Positions 53,401 through 60,692 of a DNA stretch of 64,000 bases are shown piece after piece. A model generated the notes under the pieces. The model was not told where the DNA came from and did not search any database. It saw only the letters and a list, made by a program, of their open reading frames with translations. The stretch comes from Corynebacterium halotolerans. Its GTDB lineage: Bacteria > Actinomycetota > Actinomycetes > Mycobacteriales > Mycobacteriaceae. The stretch spans positions 1 through 64,000 of the forward strand of contig NZ_JVMD01000015.1 of the NCBI RefSeq assembly GCF_001056295.1. The letters are read 5' to 3'. Positions within the stretch are counted from its first letter, which is position 1. Every line of letters begins with the position of its first letter. A program made the translations under genes and the position numbers.

Positions 53401-55869
53401 GAGCTTGTCGACGAGCCACGACACCACGTCGGCGATGATGCCGATCAGCGGGGAGAGGACGTTCTCGGCGAGCCACGAAATGACCTTCGCCAGCACCTCA
53501 AAAAGGCCCGCGACCAGGCGAAGCGCACCCATCAGGATGAAGAACGCGGCGACGATGATGCCGCCGACGACTGCGCCGATGATCTTGAGGATCGGCATCA
53601 GGACCGGCGCCAGGGCCTGGATCAGGTCCCAGACGGCGAGGGCGATTTCGGAGATCGCGGACCACAGGGCCTTGCCGACCTCGACGAGCCCGGAGAAGAC
53701 GGCCTTGATCGTTTCCCACCCGGCCGAGGCGATGGACGCTCCCACGTCAGCGAGTGCCTGCCCGACCTGCTTGATCGTGTCCCAGACGAAGCGGGCGGCG
53801 TCGCCGAGGCGGGAGAAGAGGTTCACGACGAACTCGGCGCGGCCCTCGTCGCCGAGCAGCGCCGTCAGCGCGCCCGTCCCCGATCCGTCGCCCTGGAACG
53901 CCGACCACAACTCGCCCCACGCGTCCTTGATCGAGCCGATGATCTCCATGACGCGCTCGGCGGTGTCGAACCCCACGAGGCGGCCGAGCGCGCCGCCGCC
54001 GGGCACCTCGCCGCCGCCGAACGCGGTCTTAACGTCCTCCCATACCTGCTTGACGTTGGTGATGGTCGCGATGATCGACTCCACCCGGTCAGCACCGATT
54101 AGCCGCGCCAGCGCCGAGTTGCCCTCCTCGGTCTCCTCGCCCCGGAAGATACCGACGAGCCCATCCCATGCCTGCTTCACCGCGTCGATCGCGGTCTTCA
54201 CTGGCTCCGAGATACGCGCCCACAGGTCCTTCCAGAAGTCGCGGAACGCCTCCGACCGCTTCCACAGGATCACGAATGCGGCGACGAGCGCTGCAATGCC
54301 GACGATGACCCAGGCGATCGGGTTGGCCAGGAACGCCGTCCACAAGCCCATCAGCGCGGTACGCAGCGCTGTAAGCCCCATCGTCAGCAGCGACATCACG
54401 CCCGCGAACGCGCCCGTCGCCGCCGTCGCGGCGCCCACAATCGCCGGCCATAGGATGAACTGCGCGGCCCACAACCCCCACCCCAGGGCCGCCGCGGCGA
54501 CGACGAGGCCAATGGCCTTGAGCACGACGATCAGCGCCTGCGCCGCCACCGACCCCGACTTGAACCACCCGACGACCGCCTTGATCGGCCCGACGACGCC
54601 CTTCACCAGGGCAATGCCGAACTCCACCGCCGCGGTAATGCCGGGGATGAACGGCTCGATGACCGCGGCACCGAGGTTCGACAGGGCCGTCTTGAGGTTG
54701 CTGATCTTCGCCGGGAGGGTCTGGCCCATCTGCTTGGCCAGGTCACCCGTGCCCTGATTGACCGCGCCGACGAAGTCCTCGAAACTCACCTTGCCGTCGG
54801 AGACGAGCTTCTTGATCTCCTCCTGCGGCAGCCCCAGGTAGTCGGCGAGGTACTTGCTGGCGTTGACGCCCGCGTCGGCCATCTGCGCGAGGTCCTCGCC
54901 GGTCAGCTTGCCGTTGGCGCTGATCTGCTGGAGCACGCGGCCGACGTCGACGCCGGAGCCCTCGGCGATGGACGACAACGAGGTGAAGGCTTGGATCGCG
55001 TTGTCCATCGGTGCGCCGAGCTCCACGCCGGACTGAGCGAACATCGCGGAGTACTTGGCCGCGTCGGCCAACGACACGGACGTGCCGGTGACCTGCTCGG
55101 ACAGGCGGGCCATCTGGTCCTTCGTCTGATCCGCCGACAGGCCGATCGACTGGAACATGATCTCCGCGCGCTGGATGTTCATGAGGCGGTCAAAGCCGCC
55201 CTTGAGGATCGCCGCTGGCCCGGCGACGGCGGCGAACGCGCCACCCAGGCGTCCAGCCTTCGACAGCACCGATCCGATGCTGCCGTCCATGACGCGGAAC
55301 CCCGACGCTCCCGTTTCACCGGCAGTACGGGCCTTCTGCCCGGCCTCGATGGCCTCGCTACCGACCTTCTCCGTCGCCGTCGATGCCTTCTCCGCCGCGG
55401 TCGTGACCTTCCCCAGGCCCGCGCCGTCGATCGCGTCGAGCGCCGCGTCAGCAGCCCGAGCGCCGGCGGTGACCTCCGCGTCGATCTTCTGCCCCGCCTT
55501 CGCCGCAGCTTCCCCGACCTTGGACAGCCCGGCGCCGTCGATTTTGTCCATCGCGGCGTCGGCCTTGCTCGCGCCGTCGTTGATCTTCGTCGCGACGGCA
55601 TCACCGGCTTTCGCCGCGGCTTCCTGCACCTTGGACAGGCCGGACCCGTCGATGCCGTCGACGGCCTTCTCGGCTCGCTGGGCACCGTCTTCGAGGCCGT
55701 CGGCGAGGCCGGCCCCGGCCTTCTTGCCCTCGGTTTCGGTGGCCTGGGACATGCGGGCGAGGATCTTGTCGATCTTCGCCATGGCCTTTTCCATGGCCGC
55801 GACGAGCTCGTCGGAGACCTTGCCGGTCTCCGCCTCGAATACGACTTTCGCCTGCCCCACGGTGCTCAT
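50404..55869 (-). CDS. tape measure protein with two peptidoglycan-hydrolase domains
   Basis: An 1821-residue protein that sets tail length. Residues about 71-169 contain 37-residue repeats (DGIDGSGLSKVQEAAAKAG type), then a conserved tape-measure domain with NGKLTGEDLAQMADAGVNAS (about 310-330), hydrophobic segments near 430-530 and 750-850, and long helices. Near the C-terminus are an NlpC/P60-like domain (YQWGGVGNPSFDCSGLW, cysteine near residue 1442) and a lytic transglycosylase (ASESGGNPGIAQQI, glutamate near 1646; GLLQIIPSTF). They would open the wall as the tail tip injects DNA. Confidence 0.92.
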   Translation of the reverse strand: MSTVGQAKVVFEAETGKVSDELVAAMEKAMAKIDKILARMSQATETEGKKAGAGLADGLEDGAQRAEKAVDGIDGSGLSKVQEAAAKAGDAVATKINDGASKADAAMDKIDGAGLSKVGEAAAKAGQKIDAEVTAGARAADAALDAIDGAGLGKVTTAAEKASTATEKVGSEAIEAGQKARTAGETGASGFRVMDGSIGSVLSKAGRLGGAFAAVAGPAAILKGGFDRLMNIQRAEIMFQSIGLSADQTKDQMARLSEQVTGTSVSLADAAKYSAMFAQSGVELGAPMDNAIQAFTSLSSIAEGSGVDVGRVLQQISANGKLTGEDLAQMADAGVNASKYLADYLGLPQEEIKKLVSDGKVSFEDFVGAVNQGTGDLAKQMGQTLPAKISNLKTALSNLGAAVIEPFIPGITAAVEFGIALVKGVVGPIKAVVGWFKSGSVAAQALIVVLKAIGLVVAAAALGWGLWAAQFILWPAIVGAATAATGAFAGVMSLLTMGLTALRTALMGLWTAFLANPIAWVIVGIAALVAAFVILWKRSEAFRDFWKDLWARISEPVKTAIDAVKQAWDGLVGIFRGEETEEGNSALARLIGADRVESIIATITNVKQVWEDVKTAFGGGEVPGGGALGRLVGFDTAERVMEIIGSIKDAWGELWSAFQGDGSGTGALTALLGDEGRAEFVVNLFSRLGDAARFVWDTIKQVGQALADVGASIASAGWETIKAVFSGLVEVGKALWSAISEIALAVWDLIQALAPVLMPILKIIGAVVGGIIVAAFFILMGALRLVAGLFEVLAKVISWLAENVLSPLIGIIADVVSWLVDKLGGAISGVVDFVTMLFQGIGAVFSWIWEQLQAAWDNVGRPVLDFILMAFQFWWESVQLGWRLLGATFEVIWTALQMAWDAWGRPVLDVILAAFQWAWGNLQVVFGWIKAGWDLLWTGVRWVYDTVIAPVIAWIVDRFNDLRAGVQIALDWVRLQIDRASKVVSAFYDQYVRPMVDRVIRGFDRVRDTVTGWKDKLVGALSGAGRWLVDAGRNVVQGFINGIKSLAGTIGSAFLDMVPGWIKGPFKKALGIASPSRLFAEYGRNIGEGLIVGVGSMEGAVQASTQGLADSAANITLPAAPAVAATPIVTDGAAPAIAADASTGITEAYSGMAAQMGATSTGLLDPMWMGQSAQMMGLGTTMTTQAQGVIAPSWDAMAAQMAATQAGVITPTMAGTQAAMTQTAAVIMGQITTVIRTALQYLVTTLFWTLNSGVNPVFAGIRGGLQHVVSTFQWAVSAIGTLWAQVREATARPVRFTINSVFNDGVVGMWNSVSDLLGTTKMAPYPVRFASGGVLPGYTPGRDPYTFVEPSSGMRIGLSGGEAIMRPEWTRAVGGPAAVEAMNAAARSGGVNGVRRTLGEGAAARFATGGVLDERIQRTIREARRHHGKPYQWGGVGNPSFDCSGLWSGIQSHLSGGPFRGRLFTTHTFMGGGGSRLGWVPGLNGPVTIGVNDGHMAGTLAGINMESAGGGKGVQIGGSAWGSNHRSFTRHFTLRDFTGRYIAGAAGGGIDIGDVISGEMDQYKQKMATAIAAFTRQQPGRLAQTYPTQVKEKLVDATQKKIDKLMEEMMGDPGGAGVARWAPMVRRALARVGFEVTERNVRLMLAQIASESGGNPGIAQQIVDINGTGDSAGVGLLQIIPSTFAAHRDPALPNDRRNPFANMVAALRYYKSRYGMDLGRMWGKGHGYAHGGLMGEGQGMFHKTAFGPERVLSPRQTASFERLVDWIDAQPSLPIQPVPAHGTGEDYGRHTKTVLVTQNIIADDPRAAADAVEDRLMGLLT

Positions 55870-55913
55870 GTGGGGCAGTGTCCCGGGCGCGGGTGACCCG
55901 GGCGGGCCGTCGT

Positions 55914-56351
55914 CTAGTAGCCGTGGGCGGCGCAGGTCTCTGGGTCGATGTAACCGGCGGTGCAGCCGTTGGCCATCTGTGCTTCACCGGACGTGTCGTA
56001 GACCGGTTCTTCGGCGGGCGGCAGTCCGGCGGATTGCTCGGCTTCACCGACTTCGGCGCCGCCCTGGGTGTCCCAGCACCACTGGCTGAACCTCGTGGTG
56101 CCGTCGGACCATCGGGCGGGGCCTGGGGTACCGGGGAGGCATTCGACGACGATGGGTTCCACCGGGGCGGACGCTGGTTCCGCTGAGGTGGAGGTGGTCT
56201 CGGGGGTGCTGCTTGTCGTCGATGTGCTGCTCGTGGTTAATGACGTCTTTGACGATGAAGATGTCGTGTCCGGTTCCGGTGCGGGATCCTGGACACACGC
56301 CGCCAGTGCCAGCGTGCCGATCATCAGTGCGGAAAGGAGGTGCCGTTTCAT
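55914..56351 (-). CDS. prophage lipoprotein (moron candidate)
   Basis: A 145-residue lipoprotein: signal peptide with lipobox LAAC (cysteine at residue 19), a Ser/Thr linker (about 28-60) and a C-terminal domain of about 80 residues with four cysteines (VVECLPGTPGPARWSDG, WCWDTQGG, NGCTAGYIDPETCAAHGY), the last repeat resembling a small calcium- or wall-binding motif. It is in the tail block but not a structural type. CACAAT lies 6 bases before the ATG, a leaderless host-type promoter, so it should be expressed in the lysogen. A surface role such as superinfection exclusion is inference. Confidence 0.75.
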   Translation of the reverse strand: MKRHLLSALMIGTLALAACVQDPAPEPDTTSSSSKTSLTTSSTSTTSSTPETTSTSAEPASAPVEPIVVECLPGTPGPARWSDGTTRFSQWCWDTQGGAEVGEAEQSAGLPPAEEPVYDTSGEAQMANGCTAGYIDPETCAAHGY

Positions 56352-56357
56352 ACCCCA

Positions 56358-56391
56358 ATTGTGCCGAGAAATCCGAAGGCGTGGGTAGCCT
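56358..56391. promoter_or_regulatory. divergent leaderless promoters of the moron pair
   Basis: CACAAT on the minus strand (56363-56358) ends 6 bases before the lipoprotein ATG at 56351, and TAGCCT on the plus strand (56386-56391) ends 8 bases before the ATG at 56400. The 48-base gap thus holds both -10 boxes. The -35 regions are poor. Confidence 0.5.
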
Positions 56392-56399
56392 GCGGAACC

Positions 56400-56771
56400 A
56401 TGACCACACCAGATGAATTGACGATCGCGCGCGCAGAGCGGGCGGAGATCGTGCGGGGCCGGCACCACTCCGAGTGGTGGGACGAACTTGACCGGATGCG
56501 GGAGCAAGGAAGATTCGCCGACATGGAGGCGTTGCTCATCGAGATGCGCGACGCCGTCGAACGCTCGTCGGAGATCGCCGGCTGGGCTATCCCGTTCGGT
56601 CCCGCGCAGGGGCTGCTGGCGCTGTACAAGTCGCAGGGCGACGACGCCGCGGCGCTGGCGGAGGTGAACCGGTACCTCAAGGCCACGTTGGAGACGGTGA
56701 GCATCGACCCGGAGGGCGGCAACACCGGGCTGCGTCGCGCCCTGGAATGGCTCGCGGTCCTCGACCGGTGA
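56400..56771 (+). CDS. small helical protein on the opposite strand (moron candidate)
   Basis: A 123-residue acidic soluble protein, mostly helical (ELTIARAERAEIVRGRHHSEWWDELDRM is split here as ELTIARAERAEIV and HHSEWWDELDRM), with a second half like a TPR-type helix pair (PAQGLLALYKSQGDDAAALA). It is one of only two plus-strand genes in the late block, 8 bases from the convergent end of the tail gene 56779-57288. ATG 56400 fits the predicted leaderless promoter; the longer in-frame ATG at 56340 overlaps the lipoprotein gene. Function unknown. Confidence 0.7.
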   Translation: MTTPDELTIARAERAEIVRGRHHSEWWDELDRMREQGRFADMEALLIEMRDAVERSSEIAGWAIPFGPAQGLLALYKSQGDDAAALAEVNRYLKATLETVSIDPEGGNTGLRRALEWLAVLDR

Positions 56772-56778
56772 CGCGGGG

Positions 56779-57288
56779 TTAGAGGGAGTCGAAGCCGTCG
56801 GCGCCGTCTTCCCACCCGATCGGCGCACCCTCGGAATCCACGTCAGTGGGGTACAAGTCGCGGATCAGGCGCTCACGGTCTTTGTCGTCCTTCGCGCCGT
56901 CGAGGATCATCGTCTCGACGACGTCGAGCAGCGCTGTCAGCGACCGCAGCGACCGCAGGGGGTCGGGGATGCCCTTCTCGATGAGGCGCCCTCGGATCGC
57001 CGACCACTGGGTGACCGTGTTTCGGCACAGACCGACGGTGGAGCGCCAGGGCCGGGCGGTGCCGGTGCGAAGGATGTCGGCGACGAGGTCGAGGACGTCA
57101 AGGTCGCCGTCGGCGGTGAAGGCGGTGTCGATGACCTCCTCGACGTCGAGGCCCGCCGCGCGGATGATGTCCACGGCGGCGGGCATGTGCTCGACCGGGT
57201 CGGTGGACGCGAGGCGGGAGACCGCGGCGGCCGTCGACGGCGGGAGGTCGTGGGGATGCCACTGCCTGCCCGCCCAGGTGATGGGCAC
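56779..57288 (-). CDS. tail assembly chaperone-like protein, second
   Basis: A 169-residue protein just before the tape measure block, the place of the second tail assembly chaperone (GT part). It is helical in the middle (VEEVIDTAFTADGDLDVLDL) and acidic at the end. A GTG at 57288 starts 8 bases after the preceding stop, with AGGGG upstream. In many phages this frame is reached by a programmed frameshift; no canonical slippery heptamer is seen here. Calls rest on position and size. Confidence 0.55.
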   Translation of the reverse strand: MPITWAGRQWHPHDLPPSTAAAVSRLASTDPVEHMPAAVDIIRAAGLDVEEVIDTAFTADGDLDVLDLVADILRTGTARPWRSTVGLCRNTVTQWSAIRGRLIEKGIPDPLRSLRSLTALLDVVETMILDGAKDDKDRERLIRDLYPTDVDSEGAPIGWEDGADGFDSL

Positions 57289-57296
57289 GACGGCCC

Positions 57297-57776
57297 CTAG
57301 CGGCGGGGCCCGGTCTTCGGGGCGTTGGCCTCCGGAGAGTCCGACGCGGCGTCCATGATCACGTTGAGCAGGTCGCCGTACTCCTCGTCGCCGAAGTCCT
57401 CGTTGGGGTCGAGAAGGAGTTCCAGGAGGCGGGTGTAGTCCTCGGCGATCAGGTGGAACTGGAAGAACATGCTCATGGTGGCCATCTGCATTTCGCCGGA
57501 TCGCTTGTTCGACGCTCCAAGGCCGAACGCGATCAGCGCGCCGGTGGTCGGCAGGTGGTACCGGAACTCGTGGCCCTTGATGGTGGCGACGTGCGCGCGG
57601 GCGACATCGTCGGCGGGGGCATCGGGGTCGATGACCTCGACGACCTCGCCGTCGGCGACGGCGGAGTCCTTGCCGCGCTGTTCGAGCTCGGCGATGCGGG
57701 CCTTGAGGGCGTCGACGTCATCGTGGTCGCGGGCGACGTCGGCGTCGAACGCGGCGGTGGAATCGGGGGTACTCAT
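57297..57776 (-). CDS. tail assembly chaperone-like protein, first
   Basis: A 159-residue acidic protein with a coiled-coil start (DDVDALKARIAELEQRG) and a middle helical part (MATMSMFFQFHLIAEDYTRLL), typical of chaperones that bind the tape measure in actinophages. It lies between the tail-completion genes and the second chaperone-like gene. Calls rest on position and size. Confidence 0.6.
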   Translation of the reverse strand: MSTPDSTAAFDADVARDHDDVDALKARIAELEQRGKDSAVADGEVVEVIDPDAPADDVARAHVATIKGHEFRYHLPTTGALIAFGLGASNKRSGEMQMATMSMFFQFHLIAEDYTRLLELLLDPNEDFGDEEYGDLLNVIMDAASDSPEANAPKTGPRR

Positions 57777-57824
57777 GTGTGTGGTCCTCTCACGGGGTCT
57801 GGGTCTTGCTTAGTACCGGTAGGT

Positions 57825-58253
57825 CTATCCGCCGCCGGTGACCTCGAAGCCCAAGGAACCGGCGGCGGTCTTCGTGGCGTTGAGGAGCCACGGCCTCCCC
57901 TTGCGGGCCGGTTGCTCCACGGAGCGGGCGAAGACGCGGCCTTCCGGGCCGACCCACGACAGGGCCTTCGCGCGCTTCGGGCCGAAGATGGTGACCTTCC
58001 GGCCGTCGTGGACGGCGGCGGCATACGTCTGCGTCGCGGTGATGTCGGTGGTGATCTTCGACCCGGAGACGGTGATCGGCCCGGCGACGTGACCGGCGCG
58101 GAGTTGCCCGGTGTCCACGGGGGCGCGGAGCTTCGCGGTGTTGATCGTCTGTCGCTGTGCCTTGCGGATCAGCTTCACAGCCTCCGACTGCGGCCCGGTC
58201 AGAACGCTGCGCAGCGCACCCTGGTCAATGCGCAGTTCGGTGCGGGACGCCAC
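57825..58253 (-). CDS. HK97 gp10-like tail/head completion protein
   Basis: A 142-residue protein with a helical start (ALRSVLTGPQSEAVKLIRKAQ), the RAPVDTGQLRAGH motif of the HK97 gp10 family near residues 43-56 and a beta-rich end. Such proteins close the portal-to-tail junction. It is followed by the 159-residue chaperone-like gene. Confidence 0.75.
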   Translation of the reverse strand: MASRTELRIDQGALRSVLTGPQSEAVKLIRKAQRQTINTAKLRAPVDTGQLRAGHVAGPITVSGSKITTDITATQTYAAAVHDGRKVTIFGPKRAKALSWVGPEGRVFARSVEQPARKGRPWLLNATKTAAGSLGFEVTGGG

Positions 58254-58256
58254 GAC

Positions 58257-58448
58257 CTAGTCCTCGACGATGGTGGCCCACCCGCCGGCGACGAGCTCGT
58301 CGGTCTGCGGGGTGCGGGTGACGGTGACGGTGTCGCCGGCGCGCAGCGCGGTGGTGGAGATGCGGCCCCGGAGGGTCACGGTCTCCGGAGCTGGCGTCGG
58401 CTCCGGGGTGCTGGTGGTGCGGCGGGTGGTGGTCTTCTTGGCGGTCAT
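58257..58448 (-). CDS. small phage protein of 63 residues
   Basis: A basic Lys/Thr/Arg-rich start (MTAKKTTTRRTTSTPEPTP) leads to a short beta unit (VTLRGRISTTALRAGDTVTV). It lies 4 bases upstream of the gp10-like gene and 10 bases downstream of the previous one. Similar small proteins lie among actinophage connectors; function unknown. Confidence 0.6.
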   Translation of the reverse strand: MTAKKTTTRRTTSTPEPTPAPETVTLRGRISTTALRAGDTVTVTRTPQTDELVAGGWATIVED

Positions 58449-58457
58449 GATTGCTCC

Positions 58458-58973
58458 TTAGTAGGCGAGTTCGACGGTGAGGGTCTTCACCCAGGCCAGT
58501 GCCCCGCCCTGGGGTCCGATGGGGTCGGTGGCGGTCCAGGTGCCCTGGATGATGAGGTCACGGTCGTCGCAGGCGGTGACCGCGGCGCACAGGGCGCGTT
58601 CCAGGCGGGTGGCGTCGTCGAGGCCGACGAGGGCGTCGTGTTCCATCGCGTGTGGGGGCGGCGGGTCGCCGTGGTCGTCGACGGTCGCCACGCAGCGGGC
58701 GGCACCGACCTGGATGGAGACGACGGGGGAGCCGTGGCACGGCACCGCGATGTCGGTCTCGTTGGGGAACTGGGTGGTGCGGTAGATGCGGATGACGTTG
58801 GCCCAGACGATGCCCGCACAGTCGGCGGACCACAGGCCATCGAGGGCGATGTCGGCACCGGGACGGTGCTCGACGGACGGTACGGTGCCGCCGAGGGGGA
58901 CGTTGTCGGGGTCGGTGAACTCGGCACGGAGGGCTTCGATGACCTGGCCGACGACGGGGAGGAGTGCGCGCAT
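58458..58973 (-). CDS. phage connector/tail terminator-type protein
   Basis: A 171-residue protein with an initial helix (LLPVVGQVIEALRAEFTDP) and a beta-rich rest ending GPQGGALAWVKTLTVELAY, similar in build to tail terminator proteins that cap the tail tube. Start ATG 58973 is followed closely by the previous gene's stop at 58976. The call rests on size and place. Confidence 0.55.
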   Translation of the reverse strand: MRALLPVVGQVIEALRAEFTDPDNVPLGGTVPSVEHRPGADIALDGLWSADCAGIVWANVIRIYRTTQFPNETDIAVPCHGSPVVSIQVGAARCVATVDDHGDPPPPHAMEHDALVGLDDATRLERALCAAVTACDDRDLIIQGTWTATDPIGPQGGALAWVKTLTVELAY

Positions 58974-58975
58974 GG

Positions 58976-59713
58976 TCACCACACCGCCTGGTCGGGGGAC
59001 CACACCGCGGAGGGCTGCTGCATGCGGTTGGGGTTCCACGCCCGGATCCACAGGTCGACTTCGCTGATGCCGGTGGCACCGGAGTCGAAGATGTCCTGCG
59101 GGTCGACCATGGAGACGGTGACGCCCTGGCGCTGCACCTGAGTGGTGCGCCGCGGCAGGGCGCATTTGCCCGTCGTGCACGCGGCGAGGAACTCCTTCGC
59201 CAGCGTCCCGACGGCGTGCGCCGCGCCGGCGGGGGGAGGAGTGCCGCGGAGGTAGCGGATCGACCAGGTGCCGGGGTCACCCTCGGGGCGGTCGAGGTGC
59301 TGGGCGGGCCACGGGAGCCCGTCGCGGCGCATGATCCGGTCGCCGTGGAGGACGACGGTCGTCAGGTCAACGTCGTCGCCGTCGACGCTCATCCCCAGCA
59401 GCTTGTGGACTGGGCCGGGGAGGATGACCGCTCCGGTGCGGTCGCAGGCGGTGGTGGTACAGGCGGGGGCGTTGCGGATGGTTCCGGCGTCAAGGAGGGG
59501 GACCCACCCGGGGCCGGGGGCTAGCGGGATGCCCGACGGTGGGGTGCCGGGTGGGCAGGGGCGGGCTTCGACGGGGCAGGTGCCGAAGCGGCGGCCAGTG
59601 AGCGCCCAGAGGACGCCGACGGCGGTGTCGACGGCCTCGGCGACCCGCACGGGGTCAGCGTTGTCCGGCAGGCACTTTCGGTCGACGGGCCAGGTGTATG
59701 GGCTGGTGGTCAT
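58976..59713 (-). CDS. phage head-tail connector-type protein
   Basis: A 245-residue protein. VRVAEAVDTAVGVLWALTGRRFG near residues 22-44 resembles the helical start of gp6/gp15-type connectors; several cysteines (FGTCPVEARPC, ACTTTACD, ACTTGKCALP) are unusual for a virion protein made in the cytoplasm and may bind metal. ATG 59713 is used. The upstream gap holds a hairpin and the HNH gene. Confidence 0.6.
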   Translation of the reverse strand: MTTSPYTWPVDRKCLPDNADPVRVAEAVDTAVGVLWALTGRRFGTCPVEARPCPPGTPPSGIPLAPGPGWVPLLDAGTIRNAPACTTTACDRTGAVILPGPVHKLLGMSVDGDDVDLTTVVLHGDRIMRRDGLPWPAQHLDRPEGDPGTWSIRYLRGTPPPAGAAHAVGTLAKEFLAACTTGKCALPRRTTQVQRQGVTVSMVDPQDIFDSGATGISEVDLWIRAWNPNRMQQPSAVWSPDQAVW

Positions 59714-59747
59714 GCCCCACAGGGTGACGGGTGGCGGTGACATGGCG

Positions 59748-59782
59748 AAGGCCCCGCCCGTGTGACAGCCGGGCGGGACCTT
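59748..59782 (+). terminator. hairpin in the gap left of the HNH gene
   Basis: AAGGCCCCGCCCG (59748-59760) pairs with CGGGCGGGACCTT (59770-59782 with one mismatch), followed by CCTTCC. It lies between the connector gene and the divergent HNH gene. The rest of 59714-60044 is non-coding as far as I can see. Confidence 0.4.
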
Positions 59783-60044
59783 CCTTCCCCGCGATCACCG
59801 CTGGAACGGTGATTACGCCGGTGCCGGGGCCACGAGGGGACCCATGGCGACCACACCATTCCAACCGCCACCGAGGGCCCCGGCACGAGCCGAAAACTAC
59901 GGGCACGGGGTGACCCGCGCCCCAACCGGGCCCCGGACCCCGCCCGGCGGGCATACGCGGGCATGGGCCCGCAACGTCACTGTGACGAATACGGCGAGGT
60001 AGGGGGGCCGCCCGATGTCACCCCTCCTTCGTACTTTCCGCGCC

Positions 60045-60692
60045 ATGACCGACCACACCGAAACGTGGCGCCCCATCCCCGGATGGGAAGGCCGCTACGA
60101 AGCCAGCACCCACGGCCGAATCCGCAACGTCCCCCGCCGCATCATCATGCGCAACGGCATCCCCAAAACAATCCGCCCCCGAATCCTCACGCCCCAACGC
60201 AAAGACAAATACGGGCACCTCACCCTCAACCTCTCCCGCGGCGACGGACGATCCAACAACCGCATGGTCCACCGACTCATCGCGGAGACCTTCCTCGGAC
60301 CACGCCCCGACGGCATGCACGTCCGCCACCTCAACGGCGACCCCACCGACAACCGCCCCGAAAACCTCGCCTACGGCACCCACTCCGAGAACATGCGGGA
60401 CATGGTCCGCCACGGGCGCAACAACGTCTCCAAGACACACTGCCCCCAAGGACACCCCTACAGCGGCGCCAACCTTCGTGGAGAAGTTGGCGTGGGACGA
60501 CGCGTGTGCCGCTCGTGCGCGGCCACCCACTCCGCGATCCAGCGCGGGAGCGCGCGACGGGAGGACTTCACGGAAGTCGCTGACCGCTACTTCGAGCAGT
60601 TCACCGGCGTCCCCTTCGTCCGAAACGGCGAGACCCCTCCACTTCCCGTCGAAAGGAAGCGGAGGGGCCAGGCGACGAGGCGGGCAGCCTAG
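60045..60692 (+). CDS. NUMOD4-HNH homing endonuclease
   Basis: A 215-residue protein on the strand opposite to the late genes. NUMOD4 motif TWRPIPGWEGRYEASTHGRI lies near residues 6-25, the HNH-3 motif MVHRLIAETFLG...HVRHLNGDPTDNRPENLAYGT (split) at about 75-115, and a C-terminal DNA-binding part with CPQGHPYSG and CRSCAAT (two CxxC-like pairs). Free-standing nucleases of this kind copy themselves into phage genomes that lack them. ATG 60045 or 60015 may start it. Its last codon overlaps the stop of the convergent tail gene by 4 bases. Confidence 0.88.
   Translation: MTDHTETWRPIPGWEGRYEASTHGRIRNVPRRIIMRNGIPKTIRPRILTPQRKDKYGHLTLNLSRGDGRSNNRMVHRLIAETFLGPRPDGMHVRHLNGDPTDNRPENLAYGTHSENMRDMVRHGRNNVSKTHCPQGHPYSGANLRGEVGVGRRVCRSCAATHSAIQRGSARREDFTEVADRYFEQFTGVPFVRNGETPPLPVERKRRGQATRRAA

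Noticed and set aside
57289..57345. Programmed -1 frameshift joining the two chaperone-like genes
   Set aside because: The second frame is open upstream in the -1 frame and a GGCCCC/GGGGCC hairpin surrounds the first stop, but no X XXY YYZ heptamer lies in frame near the end of the first gene, and the second has its own GTG with an AGGGG site.
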